Source of the DNA: Chryseobacterium glaciei | Lineage (GTDB): Bacteria; Bacteroidota; Bacteroidia; Flavobacteriales; Weeksellaceae | Direction: 5' to 3' | Assembly: GCF_001648155.1 (NCBI RefSeq) | Contig: NZ_CP015199.1 | Coordinates: 992,001-1,056,000 of the forward strand | DNA: 64,000 nt | Part shown: positions 8,739 to 17,193 of the stretch, one piece after another | Layout: every line of letters starts with the position of its first letter | Numbering within the stretch: position 1 is the first letter of the stretch | Notes under the pieces: model-generated | The model's database searches: none | Seen by the model: the letters and a program-made list of their open reading frames with translations, nothing else | What the model was told of the DNA's origin: nothing | Translations under genes and position numbers: made by a program

Positions 8739-10868
8739 ATGAAAAAATTCTTACTAACGCTTACAGTTGCTGCTGTATTTCAAAGTTTATCCGCACAGGA
8801 AATCACTTTAGATAAAATATATTCAGGATATTACCGTGGAAAAGGCATTGCCGGAATCACTTCCATGAAAAACGGAGAAAATTATTTAGTTATCGAACAA
8901 GGTGGAATTGCAAAATATTCTTACAAAACCTCTCAAAAAGAAAGCAATATCGTTGACGGACAATTTGAAAGCTATGAATTTTCTGATGACGAATCTAAAA
9001 TCCTTTTATTAAAGCAGAGTCAACCGATTTACAGACATTCTTTCTTAGGAATATTTGATGTAAAAGATTTAAAATCAGGGAAAGTTATCAGCTTAAATAA
9101 CGGAAAACCTATTCAGGAACCAAGATTTTCTCCTGATGCGACGAAAGTAGCTTTTATCGTTGATAACAATTTATTTTATCAGGATTTAAGTTCAGATAAA
9201 ATCACACAGATAACTGAACACGGCGTTAAAAATAAAATATTGAATGGTCTTGCAGACTGGGTGTATGAAGAAGAATTCGGGCACGCAAGATTGTATGAAT
9301 GGACAAAAAATTCTGATGCCATTCTTTTTGTTAAATTAGATGAAACTGAAGTTCCGGAAATCTATATTCCCATCTATGGAAAATCTTTATATCCGCAGGA
9401 AATGCGTTATAAATATCCTAAAGCGGGAGAAAAAAACTCTGTTGTTTCGGCTCACATTTATCAGTTGAGTGATGGTAAAAAAACAAGAGTTAATTTAGAT
9501 AATTACAAGCATTACTACATTCCAAACGTTATTCAGACGGCAAAACCTGACGAAATTGTTTTAATTACTTCTGAAAGAGTTCAAAATGCTTCTGATGTTT
9601 TAAAAGTAAATACAAAAACGGGAGCTGTTCAGAAATTATTCACAGAAACTGACGAAAAATGGATCGATACAGACAGTCCGACATTAGAATTTTTAGAGGA
9701 TAATTCTTTCCTTTGGGGTTCTGAAAGAGATGGAAACCGTCATTTATATTGGTATGATAAAGATGGAAAACTTAAAAAACAAATTACAAAAGGTAATTGG
9801 GAAGTAACGGATTATTACGGATTTAATCCAAAATCTAAAGAAATCTACGTTCAGACAACTGAAAAAGGAAGTATTAATAAAGTTGTTTCTAAAGTTAATA
9901 TTGAAAACGGAAAAACTCAGTTAATCTCTAATACTGATGGAAACAATTCTGCAAGTTTCAGTAAAAACTATAATTATTTCATCGAAACATCTTCTACAGC
10001 AGCAAAACCTTTCACTTATGTTTTAAAAGACGGAAACGGTAAAGTTGTAAAAGAACTTCAAAATAACAACGATCAGCTTCAAAAATTAAAGTCTGATAAT
10101 TTTGTTGAAAAAGAATTCATCACGATTCCAAATGAAGCCGGAGATCAGATGAATGCATGGATTATTAAGCCTAAAAACTTTGATAAGAATAAGAAATATC
10201 CATTATTCATGTTCCAATATTCAGGTCCGGGTTCTCAGCAGGTTGCTAATTCTTGGGACAATGGAAATGCAATGTGGTTTGAAATGTTGGCACAAAAAGG
10301 TTACGTTATAGCTTGCGTTGACGGACGTGGAACAGGTTTCAAAGGAGCTAAATTCAAAAAGGTAACATACATGAATTTAGGTAAATACGAAATTGAAGAT
10401 CAAATTACCGCTGCAAAATGGTTCGGTAACCAATCTTACATCGATAAATCAAGAATCGGAATGTTCGGATGGAGTTTCGGAGGTTATATGACGAGTTTGG
10501 CAATGACGAAAGGTGCAGATGTTTTCAAAATGGGAATCGCGGTTGCGCCGGTTACAAACTGGAGATATTATGATTCAGTTTACACGGAAAGATTCATGAG
10601 AACACCTCAGGAAAACGCCGATGGTTATGATAAAAACTCTCCTACTGAATACGCTAATTTATTAAAAGGAAAATTCCTATTAATTCACGGAACGGCCGAT
10701 GACAACGTCCATTTCCAAAATTCTATGGAATTTTCGGAAGCTTTGATTCAAAACAAAAAACAGTTTGATTTCATGGCTTATCCTGATAAAAACCACGGAA
10801 TTTTTGGTGGACAAACAAGACCACAATTGTATCAGAAAATGACTGATTTTATCTTGGAGAATTTATAA
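8739..10868 (+). CDS. Dipeptidyl peptidase IV family serine peptidase (S9B)
   Basis: 709 residues. A signal peptide (cleavage near SLSAQE) is followed by a DPP4 N-terminal beta-propeller (about 40-460) and an alpha/beta-hydrolase domain (about 480-709). The double-Glu substrate motif WVYEEEFGHARLY, which binds the free peptide N-terminus, is present. The catalytic triad reads as Ser579 in GWSFGGY, Asp654 in HGTADDNVH and His686 in DKNHGIFG; the spacings (75 and 32) are close to human DPP4 (78 and 32). It should cut X-Pro or X-Ala dipeptides from peptides in the periplasm. The three POT dipeptide transporters that follow make a degradation-plus-import pathway likely. Close relatives such as DPP7/DPP11 belong to other families and are excluded by the triad. 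Confidence 0.93.
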   Translation: MKKFLLTLTVAAVFQSLSAQEITLDKIYSGYYRGKGIAGITSMKNGENYLVIEQGGIAKYSYKTSQKESNIVDGQFESYEFSDDESKILLLKQSQPIYRHSFLGIFDVKDLKSGKVISLNNGKPIQEPRFSPDATKVAFIVDNNLFYQDLSSDKITQITEHGVKNKILNGLADWVYEEEFGHARLYEWTKNSDAILFVKLDETEVPEIYIPIYGKSLYPQEMRYKYPKAGEKNSVVSAHIYQLSDGKKTRVNLDNYKHYYIPNVIQTAKPDEIVLITSERVQNASDVLKVNTKTGAVQKLFTETDEKWIDTDSPTLEFLEDNSFLWGSERDGNRHLYWYDKDGKLKKQITKGNWEVTDYYGFNPKSKEIYVQTTEKGSINKVVSKVNIENGKTQLISNTDGNNSASFSKNYNYFIETSSTAAKPFTYVLKDGNGKVVKELQNNNDQLQKLKSDNFVEKEFITIPNEAGDQMNAWIIKPKNFDKNKKYPLFMFQYSGPGSQQVANSWDNGNAMWFEMLAQKGYVIACVDGRGTGFKGAKFKKVTYMNLGKYEIEDQITAAKWFGNQSYIDKSRIGMFGWSFGGYMTSLAMTKGADVFKMGIAVAPVTNWRYYDSVYTERFMRTPQENADGYDKNSPTEYANLLKGKFLLIHGTADDNVHFQNSMEFSEALIQNKKQFDFMAYPDKNHGIFGGQTRPQLYQKMTDFILENL

Positions 10869-10889
10869 TCTCAAATAAAATTTGAACAT

Positions 10890-10931
10890 AAAAAAATCCG
10901 GATCTGTTTTTTTAAGATTCGGATTTTTTAT
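10890..10931. terminator. Bidirectional intrinsic terminator
   Basis: A 15-bp stem (AAAAAATCCGGATCT pairing with AGATTCGGATTTTTT, one G-T pair) is flanked by A and T tracts. It lies between the convergent DPP4 and antitoxin-like genes and can end both. Confidence 0.8.
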
Positions 10932-10957
10932 TTTGTTGAAACTTGAATGTATATCAA

Positions 10958-11224
10958 TTAATTTTTGCTTGAAGCAATATAATCTTTGATTTTCTTTTGG
11001 GCAGATTCATGACTTATCGTTTTGCCATTTTCTATATCTTCCAATCCTTTCTTTAATGATTCTCTCTGAGGTTCAGATAACATTCCCGACCAATCTTCAG
11101 CATTTGTTCTGTTATATTTTGTCTTCAAAAAATCAATAAAATCATTCACTTCCTCGTAAAAATTTTCAGGAAGCGTTTTGATATTGTTTTCTAAATCTTT
11201 TAATGTAATTTCCATTTTCTTCAT
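10958..11224 (-). CDS. Antitoxin-like small protein (DUF2281-like), orphan
   Basis: 88 residues from the ATG at 11224. The longer start at 11239 would overlap the -7 promoter at 11237-11244, so it is unlikely; ATG 11215 is an alternative. The N-terminus (LKDLENNIKTLPENFYEEVNDF...) resembles DUF2281-type antitoxins. The C-terminal SLKKGLEDIENGKTISHESA pattern is common in antitoxins paired with RelE/ParE-type toxins. No toxin gene sits downstream: only 90 bases and a terminator separate it from the DPP4 stop. It could be a solitary antitoxin or the remnant of a toxin-antitoxin pair. Confidence 0.65.
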   Translation of the reverse strand: MKKMEITLKDLENNIKTLPENFYEEVNDFIDFLKTKYNRTNAEDWSGMLSEPQRESLKKGLEDIENGKTISHESAQKKIKDYIASSKN

Positions 11225-11236
11225 CTTTATATGAGT

Positions 11237-11244
11237 CAAAGTTA
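11237..11244 (-). promoter_or_regulatory. Bacteroidetes -7 promoter motif for the antitoxin-like gene
   Basis: On the minus strand the sequence reads TAACTTTG, matching TAnnTTTG. It ends about 12 bases before the ATG at 11224 and helps to set that start. Confidence 0.55.
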
Positions 11245-11273
11245 AGAAAATTCGATTATTATTTTTAAAATTC

Positions 11274-11281
11274 TATATTTG
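11274..11281 (+). promoter_or_regulatory. Bacteroidetes -7 promoter motif for the first POT gene
   Basis: TATATTTG matches the -7 consensus, with a TTCG -33 candidate 19 bases upstream. It lies 22 bases before the start codon and is divergent from the antitoxin-like promoter about 30 bases away. Confidence 0.65.
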
Positions 11282-11303
11282 TGAAAATTGAAATTTATCA
11301 ACT

Positions 11304-12959
11304 ATGAAGACTAAACATCCTAAAGGGTTGCCTTTCCTCTTCTTTACTGAAATGTGGGAACGTTTCGGGTACTATTTAATTCTCGGAATTTTTGTGCTTT
11401 ACGTTATTGAACCTACCGGAATGAAGGGCGGGCTCGGACTTCCCGACAAAACCGCAGACGATATTTTCGGAACTTATATCGCTTTGACTTATTTAACTCC
11501 TTTCATCGGAGGATTTTTGGCGGATAGAGTTTTAGGATATATTAAATCTATTTATTTGGGTGGAATTTTAATGGCAGCCGGATATATTGGGATGGGAGTT
11601 TTTAAAGAACTTCCTCTATTTTACGGGTCTTTAGCATTAATTATTATCGGAAACGGTTTTTTTAAACCTACAATTTCTACGTTATTAGGAAATCTATATT
11701 CAGAAGAACCCTATAAAGCGAATAAAGACTCAGGATACAATATTTTTTACATGGGAATCAATATTGGAGCGTTTATTTGCAACATTATTGCTGCTTTTAT
11801 GCGTAATAAATTCGGTTGGGGCGAAGCATTCATCACCGCCGGAGTTGGAATGTTGATTGGAATGGTTATTTTTACCATCGGTAGAAAACATTACATTCAC
11901 GCAGCTCAGATGAAGCCTGTGCAAGAAGGCGATACTAAGCTTTCTGAGATTTTGCTTAAAGTTTTCCTTCCCGCAATTGTTGCAGGAGTGATTGGCTGGT
12001 TTATTCCCGGAAATATCTTTGGAAGCGACAGTACAGATGCATTTATTTTTGCATGTATTCCTGTTATTTATTTTTATGCTTCCCTTTACTTTAAAGCTAA
12101 ACCTGCAGAAAAAGCCTCTATCGGTGCTCTTTTATCTGTATTTATGATCAGTATGTTCTTTTGGGCAGTTTTTAAACAAAATGGAACAGCTTTAACGAGA
12201 TGGGCTAATTATTACACCGACCGAAGTGTTCCTGCATCGTTAGAAAAACCATTGGAAGACATTTACATGGTAGAGGGGAAAAGCTTTGAAAACAAAGATG
12301 TTCCTGTTTATAATGAGCAATATCAATCTCAAAAAGATAAAGATGGGAAACCACTTAAAGAAGCTGGAAAAGATATCTATTTCAGAAATATTTCTCCAGA
12401 ACAGAAAGCTGAACTAGAAAAGAATCCTGAAAAAAAGGTCTTTTTATATAATACAGAGCTCTTTCAATCTATCAATCCGTTTTGGGTAATTGCATTGACG
12501 CCTGTTGTCGTAGGATTTTGGGCATTATTAAGAAGAAAAGGAAAAGAGCCTTTGACACCAACAAAAATAGTGTTGGGATTATTTATTTCGGCATTATCTT
12601 GTCTGGTCATGGTATTGGCAGTAATGGCCGGAGAAAACGGAGCCGTAAAAGTATCATCGTTATGGCTGGTTGCCGGATATGGAGTAATCACAATTGGAGA
12701 ACTTTGTCTTTCACCCATGGGATTATCTTTTGTGTCTAAACTCTCTCCTGCAAGATTAACGGCATTAATGATGGGAGGCTTCTTCCTTGCAAACTCTGTA
12801 GGAAACAAGCTTTCAGGAATTTTGGCAAGTACTTGGTACAATTATGATAACAAAGTAAATTATTTCTTGGTTAATTTCGCTTTGTTGATATTTGCTACAC
12901 TTTTAGGACTTTCAATGTTAAAAAGATTAAACAAAATCATGAAAGAAAAAGGGCATTAA
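11304..12959 (+). CDS. POT/PTR family proton-coupled peptide transporter, first of three
   Basis: 551 residues with about 12-14 membrane helices. The POT signature occurs as TEMWERFGYY (ExxERFxYY, helix 1), GGFLADRVLG (helix 2-3) and FYMGINIGAF. The protein should import di/tripeptides across the inner membrane using protons. Two oddities stand out. The helix-7 motif, usually FWAxFEQ, reads FWAVFKQNG, so a Lys (residue 291) replaces the Glu that takes part in proton coupling. A roughly 80-residue hydrophilic insertion (about 300-390) also follows helix 7. It is the first gene of a tandem triplet downstream of DPP4, but has its own promoter and terminator. Confidence 0.9.
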   Translation: MKTKHPKGLPFLFFTEMWERFGYYLILGIFVLYVIEPTGMKGGLGLPDKTADDIFGTYIALTYLTPFIGGFLADRVLGYIKSIYLGGILMAAGYIGMGVFKELPLFYGSLALIIIGNGFFKPTISTLLGNLYSEEPYKANKDSGYNIFYMGINIGAFICNIIAAFMRNKFGWGEAFITAGVGMLIGMVIFTIGRKHYIHAAQMKPVQEGDTKLSEILLKVFLPAIVAGVIGWFIPGNIFGSDSTDAFIFACIPVIYFYASLYFKAKPAEKASIGALLSVFMISMFFWAVFKQNGTALTRWANYYTDRSVPASLEKPLEDIYMVEGKSFENKDVPVYNEQYQSQKDKDGKPLKEAGKDIYFRNISPEQKAELEKNPEKKVFLYNTELFQSINPFWVIALTPVVVGFWALLRRKGKEPLTPTKIVLGLFISALSCLVMVLAVMAGENGAVKVSSLWLVAGYGVITIGELCLSPMGLSFVSKLSPARLTALMMGGFFLANSVGNKLSGILASTWYNYDNKVNYFLVNFALLIFATLLGLSMLKRLNKIMKEKGH

Positions 12960-12982
12960 TCTTTATCTTCATAAAGAATATC

Positions 12983-13015
12983 AAAGCTGCAGACCCGTTC
13001 TGCAGCTTTTTTATT
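12983..13015 (+). terminator. Intrinsic terminator
   Basis: A perfect 11-bp stem (AAAGCTGCAGA / TCTGCAGCTTT) has a 5-base loop and a T tract, 23 bases after the first POT stop codon. Confidence 0.9.
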
Positions 13016-13034
13016 TAAATATAAAATTAAAACC

Positions 13035-13064
13035 TTGCCAAAAACCCAAAAAAAACTATATTTG
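13035..13064 (+). promoter_or_regulatory. Complete Bacteroidetes promoter for the second POT gene
   Basis: A -33 TTG at 13035-13037 and a -7 TATATTTG followed by C at 13057-13064 are separated by 19 bases, which is the consensus layout. The start codon is 31 bases after the -7 element. Confidence 0.75.
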
Positions 13065-13095
13065 CTAGTCTTAACAAAAATTTAACAAGCAAGAT

Positions 13096-14814
13096 ATGGA
13101 TACAGCCGTTCAGTCGAAGACTAAACACCCTAAAGGATTATGGGTTCTATTCGGAACAGAAATGTGGGAGCGCTTCAATTTCTACGGAATGAGAGCATTA
13201 CTTACCTTATTTATGGTAAACTCTCTTCTCATCAAAGAAGCAGATGCATCAATTATTTATGGTGGTTTTCTTGCTTTATGTTATTTAACGCCACTTTTGG
13301 GAGGTTTTATTGCAGATAAATATTTAGGAAACAGAAACTGTATTATTTTGGGAGGTAGCCTTATGGCACTTGGTCAATTTTTACTTTTCCTAAGTGCTTC
13401 TACATTCTCTGAGAATTTAGGAGGAGCAAAAACTTTCATGTGGTTGGCCTTATTCATTATTATCTTTGGAAATGGTTTCTTTAAACCTAATATTTCCTCA
13501 ATGGTAGGAAGTCTTTATCCAAAACAGGAAAAGTCTAAACTGGATTCTGCTTTTACCATTTTCTACATGGGTATCAACATCGGAGCATTTTTAGGTCAGT
13601 TTATCTGTCCTTATTTAGGTGACGTAAAAGATTCTGCAGGCGTGAGAGATATCTTCGCTTTCAAATGGGGATTCTTAGCGGCATCTATTGCAATGGTTAT
13701 AGGAACAATAATATTCTTTATCCTTAAAAATAAATACGTTGTAACTCCTGAAGGCAGACCAATCGGAGGTTTACCGAAGAACAGTACAAGTGCAGATTTT
13801 GAAGAAGGAGAAACACAAACTGCAAAATTCACAGGAAAATCTATGGGTATTGCAACTGTTATATTTGTGGCATTATTCTTTGTATTCAGATATGTTTTAG
13901 TGGGTGAATTGGGATTCAGTTCTGTAGGAATGGGTCAATTGATCAAAGGGTTAATTTATCCTTTCATCTACGCTGCAGGGATTTCATTGGCATTCTTAAT
14001 TATGAGTTCTGCCGAAAACAAAGTTGAAAGACAGAGAATCTGGGTAATTTATATCGTTTCATTCTTTATTATTTTCTTCTGGGCTGCATTTGAGCAAGCG
14101 GGTTCATCATTAACTTTCATTGCTGATAATCAAACAGACAGAAATATTCTAGGTTGGAATATGCCTCCATCAATGGTTCAAATTTTCAACGGACTATTTG
14201 TTGTAGCATTAGCTTTACCTTTCAGTATTCTTTGGGATAAATTAAGAGCTAAAGGAAAAGAGCCGGTTTCTCCAATGAAACAGGCAATGGGTCTAGCTTT
14301 GATCGCTTTAAGTTATTTCATCATCGCTTATAACGTAAAAGACTTAGGAAATACAGGATTATTAGCCATCAAATGGTTAATGTTATTATATCTTATCCAA
14401 ACAATGGGTGAACTTTGTTTATCTCCAATCGGATTATCATTGGTAGGTAAATTGGCTCCAAAAAGATTTGCATCTTTATTATATGGAGTTTTCTTCATCT
14501 CAAATGCTGCAGGTTATGCTTTGGCGGGTTCTTTAGGAGCTATTATTCCTGCAACGGGAGACAAGTTTGTGAAAGCAGAAAAATTAGGTATAAATCTTCA
14601 GGATGTTTTAGATAAAAAAGTAACGCTTACACCAGAGCAGGTTGCTTTATTTGAAAAAGAGCAATTACCTGTTGCTAATACAACATTTGCCGGAGTTGAA
14701 ATTCATAACCTATTTGAATTCTTCATGGTATTCGTAGTACTTTGTGGTATTGCAGCTGTAATTTTAGCGATCTTATCACCTAGATTAAAGAAAATGATGA
14801 ACGGTGTAAACTAA
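13096..14814 (+). CDS. POT/PTR family proton-coupled peptide transporter, second of three
   Basis: 572 residues with multiple membrane helices. POT signatures are TEMWERFNFYGMRALL, GGFIADKYLG, FFKPNISSMVG and FYMGINIGAF. The helix-7 motif FWAAFEQAGSSLT keeps the canonical Glu (residue 333), unlike the first transporter. A hydrophilic insertion of about 60 residues (DKFVKAEKLGINLQDVL...) lies just before the last helix. It is predicted to import di/tripeptides. It has its own consensus promoter and a terminator, so the three carriers can be expressed separately. Confidence 0.92.
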   Translation: MDTAVQSKTKHPKGLWVLFGTEMWERFNFYGMRALLTLFMVNSLLIKEADASIIYGGFLALCYLTPLLGGFIADKYLGNRNCIILGGSLMALGQFLLFLSASTFSENLGGAKTFMWLALFIIIFGNGFFKPNISSMVGSLYPKQEKSKLDSAFTIFYMGINIGAFLGQFICPYLGDVKDSAGVRDIFAFKWGFLAASIAMVIGTIIFFILKNKYVVTPEGRPIGGLPKNSTSADFEEGETQTAKFTGKSMGIATVIFVALFFVFRYVLVGELGFSSVGMGQLIKGLIYPFIYAAGISLAFLIMSSAENKVERQRIWVIYIVSFFIIFFWAAFEQAGSSLTFIADNQTDRNILGWNMPPSMVQIFNGLFVVALALPFSILWDKLRAKGKEPVSPMKQAMGLALIALSYFIIAYNVKDLGNTGLLAIKWLMLLYLIQTMGELCLSPIGLSLVGKLAPKRFASLLYGVFFISNAAGYALAGSLGAIIPATGDKFVKAEKLGINLQDVLDKKVTLTPEQVALFEKEQLPVANTTFAGVEIHNLFEFFMVFVVLCGIAAVILAILSPRLKKMMNGVN

Positions 14815-14836
14815 CCGTATCAATAAAATATAAGTA

Positions 14837-14868
14837 AAACCTCTGCTAAGTCAGAGGTTTTTTTTATT
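14837..14868 (+). terminator. Intrinsic terminator
   Basis: A 9-bp perfect stem (AAACCTCTG / CAGAGGTTT) with a 6-base loop runs into a T-rich tract, 22 bases after the second POT stop. Confidence 0.85.
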
Positions 14869-14880
14869 TTCGTGTGTACT

Positions 14881-14933
14881 TATCAATTAATTTAATGTGT
14901 GACGCATTGCGTCACACATTAAATTAATTGATA
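14881..14933. repeat. Perfect 53-bp palindrome upstream of the third POT gene
   Basis: Two 26-bp arms (14881-14906 and 14908-14933) are exact reverse complements around a single T. The centre reads TGACGCATTGCGTCA. It lies 32 bases before the start codon of the third POT gene and after the terminator of the second, with no T tract following it. It could be a regulator-binding dyad, a cruciform or a hairpin in the 5' untranslated region. Confidence 0.85.
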
Positions 14934-14965
14934 GCAATCTTAATTAAAATCTTATCATAAACATT

Positions 14966-16477
14966 ATGAGCTTAACTTTAGATGAAATACAAGATTTCAA
15001 AGGAAAATATCCAAAACAAATATGGAGTTTATTTTTCTCTGAAATGTGGGAACGTTTTTGTTTCTACGGAATGCGCGGAATGTTGGTATTCTTCATGATC
15101 TCTCAATTAGATTTACATGAAAAAGAAGCCAATCTTCAATATGCCGCAACTCAAGCGTTTGTGTATGCCTTTACTTTTATAGGAGGTCTTTTTGCCGATA
15201 AAGTTCTAGGTTTTAGAAAATCTCTTTTTTGGGGTGGGCTTCTAATGATTGTTGGAAGTTTAATTCTCGCAACAGATCCACATAACTACTTTTTCCTAGG
15301 AATCTCATTTACTGTTGTAGGAACAGGTTTCTTTAAACCAAATATATCCTCAATGGTCGGACAACTTTACAAGCCCAATGACTCAAGAGCTGATGCAGGC
15401 TTCTCACTTTTCTATGCAGGAATTAACCTTGGAGCTTTACTTGGAGGATATTTATGTATTACAATAGGAAAAGGAGAAATTTTCACTAATCTCATTCCGG
15501 AAAATCTTAGATGGAATGTTGCTTTCGGACTAGCTGCTATTGTAATGGTAATAAGTCTTATCAACTTTGTTTTCACCCAAAGAAGTTTAGGAACCATCGG
15601 GCTTCAGCCAGGGCATCCAGATAATGAAATAAAATCTGCCCCAATTCCAAAATGGCAGGAATATGGAGTTTATGTTTTATCATTAATCTTCGTTCCGATT
15701 ATTATGGTGATGGTTGCAAAGACGCAGTATACAGACTATTTTATGTATACAATCGGGCCGCTTACGTTGATTTATCTTTTTTATGAAATGACAAAAGTAA
15801 CCGTTGCAGAACGTAAAAAGCTTTTGGCAGCCTTGGTTTTTATCTTGTTTTCGATCTTATTCTGGGGAATTTACGAACAAAGTGGAGGTTCATTAAGTAT
15901 TTTTGCTGCTAAAAATTTAAATAAAGATCTTTTAGGATTAGACCCGAATGGTGTTAATAATTCCGGAGGTGCATTTTTCATTATTTTCTTAGCCCCGATC
16001 ATCGGTTTACTTTGGATTTGGTTGAATAAAAGAAAAATAGAACCCAACACGATCATTAAATTTGGTCTTGGATTTATTTTCCTTGGACTTGGTTATTACG
16101 TATTATTTGCAACAAAATTCTTTGCTAATTTACAGGGAGTTACTTCATTGAATTTCTTTACAATCGCATTATTGGTTATCACTTTGGGTGAGCTTTGCCT
16201 CTCTCCGATCGGATTATCAATTATGACTAAACTGTCCACCAAAAACCTACAGGGAATGATGATGGGAATGTGGTTTTTAGCATCAGCTTACGGGCAATAC
16301 GTTGCAGGAATCATTGGAGCAGGTTTGGCAACAGCAAAAAAAGGCTCTACAAACTATGATGCTTTAATCACTTACACTGATGGATATAAACAATTAGGAT
16401 TATATGCAATAATTGCCGGAGTTGTATTAATTTTGATCTCCCCATTCGTTAAAAAATTAATGCAGGAAGTAAAATAG
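14966..16477 (+). CDS. POT/PTR family proton-coupled peptide transporter, third of three
   Basis: 503 residues and polytopic. Signatures are SEMWERFCFYGMRGML, GGLFADKVLG, FFKPNISSMVGQL and FYAGINLGALLGG. The helix-7 motif FWGIYEQSGGSLS keeps the Glu (residue 304). It lacks the long hydrophilic insertions of the other two and is closest to the standard family size. Predicted role is inner-membrane import of di/tripeptides. A perfect palindrome lies immediately upstream. The exported thioredoxin gene follows after 44 bases with no terminator between, so the two may be cotranscribed. Confidence 0.92.
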   Translation: MSLTLDEIQDFKGKYPKQIWSLFFSEMWERFCFYGMRGMLVFFMISQLDLHEKEANLQYAATQAFVYAFTFIGGLFADKVLGFRKSLFWGGLLMIVGSLILATDPHNYFFLGISFTVVGTGFFKPNISSMVGQLYKPNDSRADAGFSLFYAGINLGALLGGYLCITIGKGEIFTNLIPENLRWNVAFGLAAIVMVISLINFVFTQRSLGTIGLQPGHPDNEIKSAPIPKWQEYGVYVLSLIFVPIIMVMVAKTQYTDYFMYTIGPLTLIYLFYEMTKVTVAERKKLLAALVFILFSILFWGIYEQSGGSLSIFAAKNLNKDLLGLDPNGVNNSGGAFFIIFLAPIIGLLWIWLNKRKIEPNTIIKFGLGFIFLGLGYYVLFATKFFANLQGVTSLNFFTIALLVITLGELCLSPIGLSIMTKLSTKNLQGMMMGMWFLASAYGQYVAGIIGAGLATAKKGSTNYDALITYTDGYKQLGLYAIIAGVVLILISPFVKKLMQEVK

Positions 16478-16521
16478 AAATAAGGAAATTATGCTTATTT
16501 TTATTATTTAAATACCAAATT

Positions 16522-17055
16522 ATGAAGAAAATTATAAGCATATTCCTCTTATTCATAGTAAGTTTTAGTTTTGCTCAGGTAAAATGGATGACTATTGAAG
16601 AGGCTTTAAAAGCTCAAAAAGAAAATCCAAAAAAAATATTGGTTGATTTTTATGCAGATTGGTGCGCTCCATGTAAGATAATGGATAAAAATACATACGG
16701 ACACCAAGTAATTGCTGATATTTTAAACCAAAATTACTATCCAGTAAAGTTTAATGCCGAGGAAAAAAATTCTGTTGAAATTTTTGACAGAACATTTTCA
16801 AATCCTAATACGGAGCAGAAAAAAGGAAGAAATTCTTTGCATGAATTCACTCAATATATGAATGTATCAGCTGTTCCAAGTACTGTTTTTCTGGATGAAA
16901 AAGGTGGCCCGATCACCATTTTGCAGGGAGAATTATCCGCAAAAGAGCTGGAACCTTATTTAGAATTAATTTCAAAAGATTTATATAAGAAAATCCGAAC
17001 CAGACAACAATGGGAGGATTATCAGAAGAAATTTAAATCTAAAATAAAAGATTAA
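16522..17055 (+). CDS. Exported thioredoxin-fold protein
   Basis: 177 residues with a signal peptide (VSFSFAQ). The thioredoxin core has YADWCAPCKIMDK with a CxxC motif near residues 51-54, and a cis-Pro region AVPSTVFLDEKG. The size and the 'KILVDFYADWCAPCK' lead match periplasmic thioredoxin/DUF255-type disulfide reductases of Bacteroidetes. The role is probably thiol-disulfide exchange on secreted proteins. It follows the third POT gene by 44 bases, and the shared transcript seems to end at the hairpin at 17092-17136. Confidence 0.85.
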   Translation: MKKIISIFLLFIVSFSFAQVKWMTIEEALKAQKENPKKILVDFYADWCAPCKIMDKNTYGHQVIADILNQNYYPVKFNAEEKNSVEIFDRTFSNPNTEQKKGRNSLHEFTQYMNVSAVPSTVFLDEKGGPITILQGELSAKELEPYLELISKDLYKKIRTRQQWEDYQKKFKSKIKD

Positions 17056-17091
17056 TTGGTAATTCGGGCTTCGAGTTCGAAATTTCCAAAT

Positions 17092-17136
17092 AAAGACTTC
17101 AGACTTTCAATTTTTTTTTGGAAGTCTTTTTTATTT
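17092..17136 (+). terminator. Intrinsic terminator
   Basis: A 9-bp stem (AAAGACTTC / GAAGTCTTT) with a 20-base T-rich loop is followed by TTTATTTT, 36 bases after the thioredoxin stop. Confidence 0.65.
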
Positions 17137-17193
17137 TACCGAAATTCGAGACTTTATTTTTCCAATCAGAAATCAATCTGATCTCAGATAAAA

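Noticed and set aside
12464..12841. 125-codon minus-strand frame over the first POT gene
   Set aside because: It is antisense to a well-supported transporter and has no independent support.
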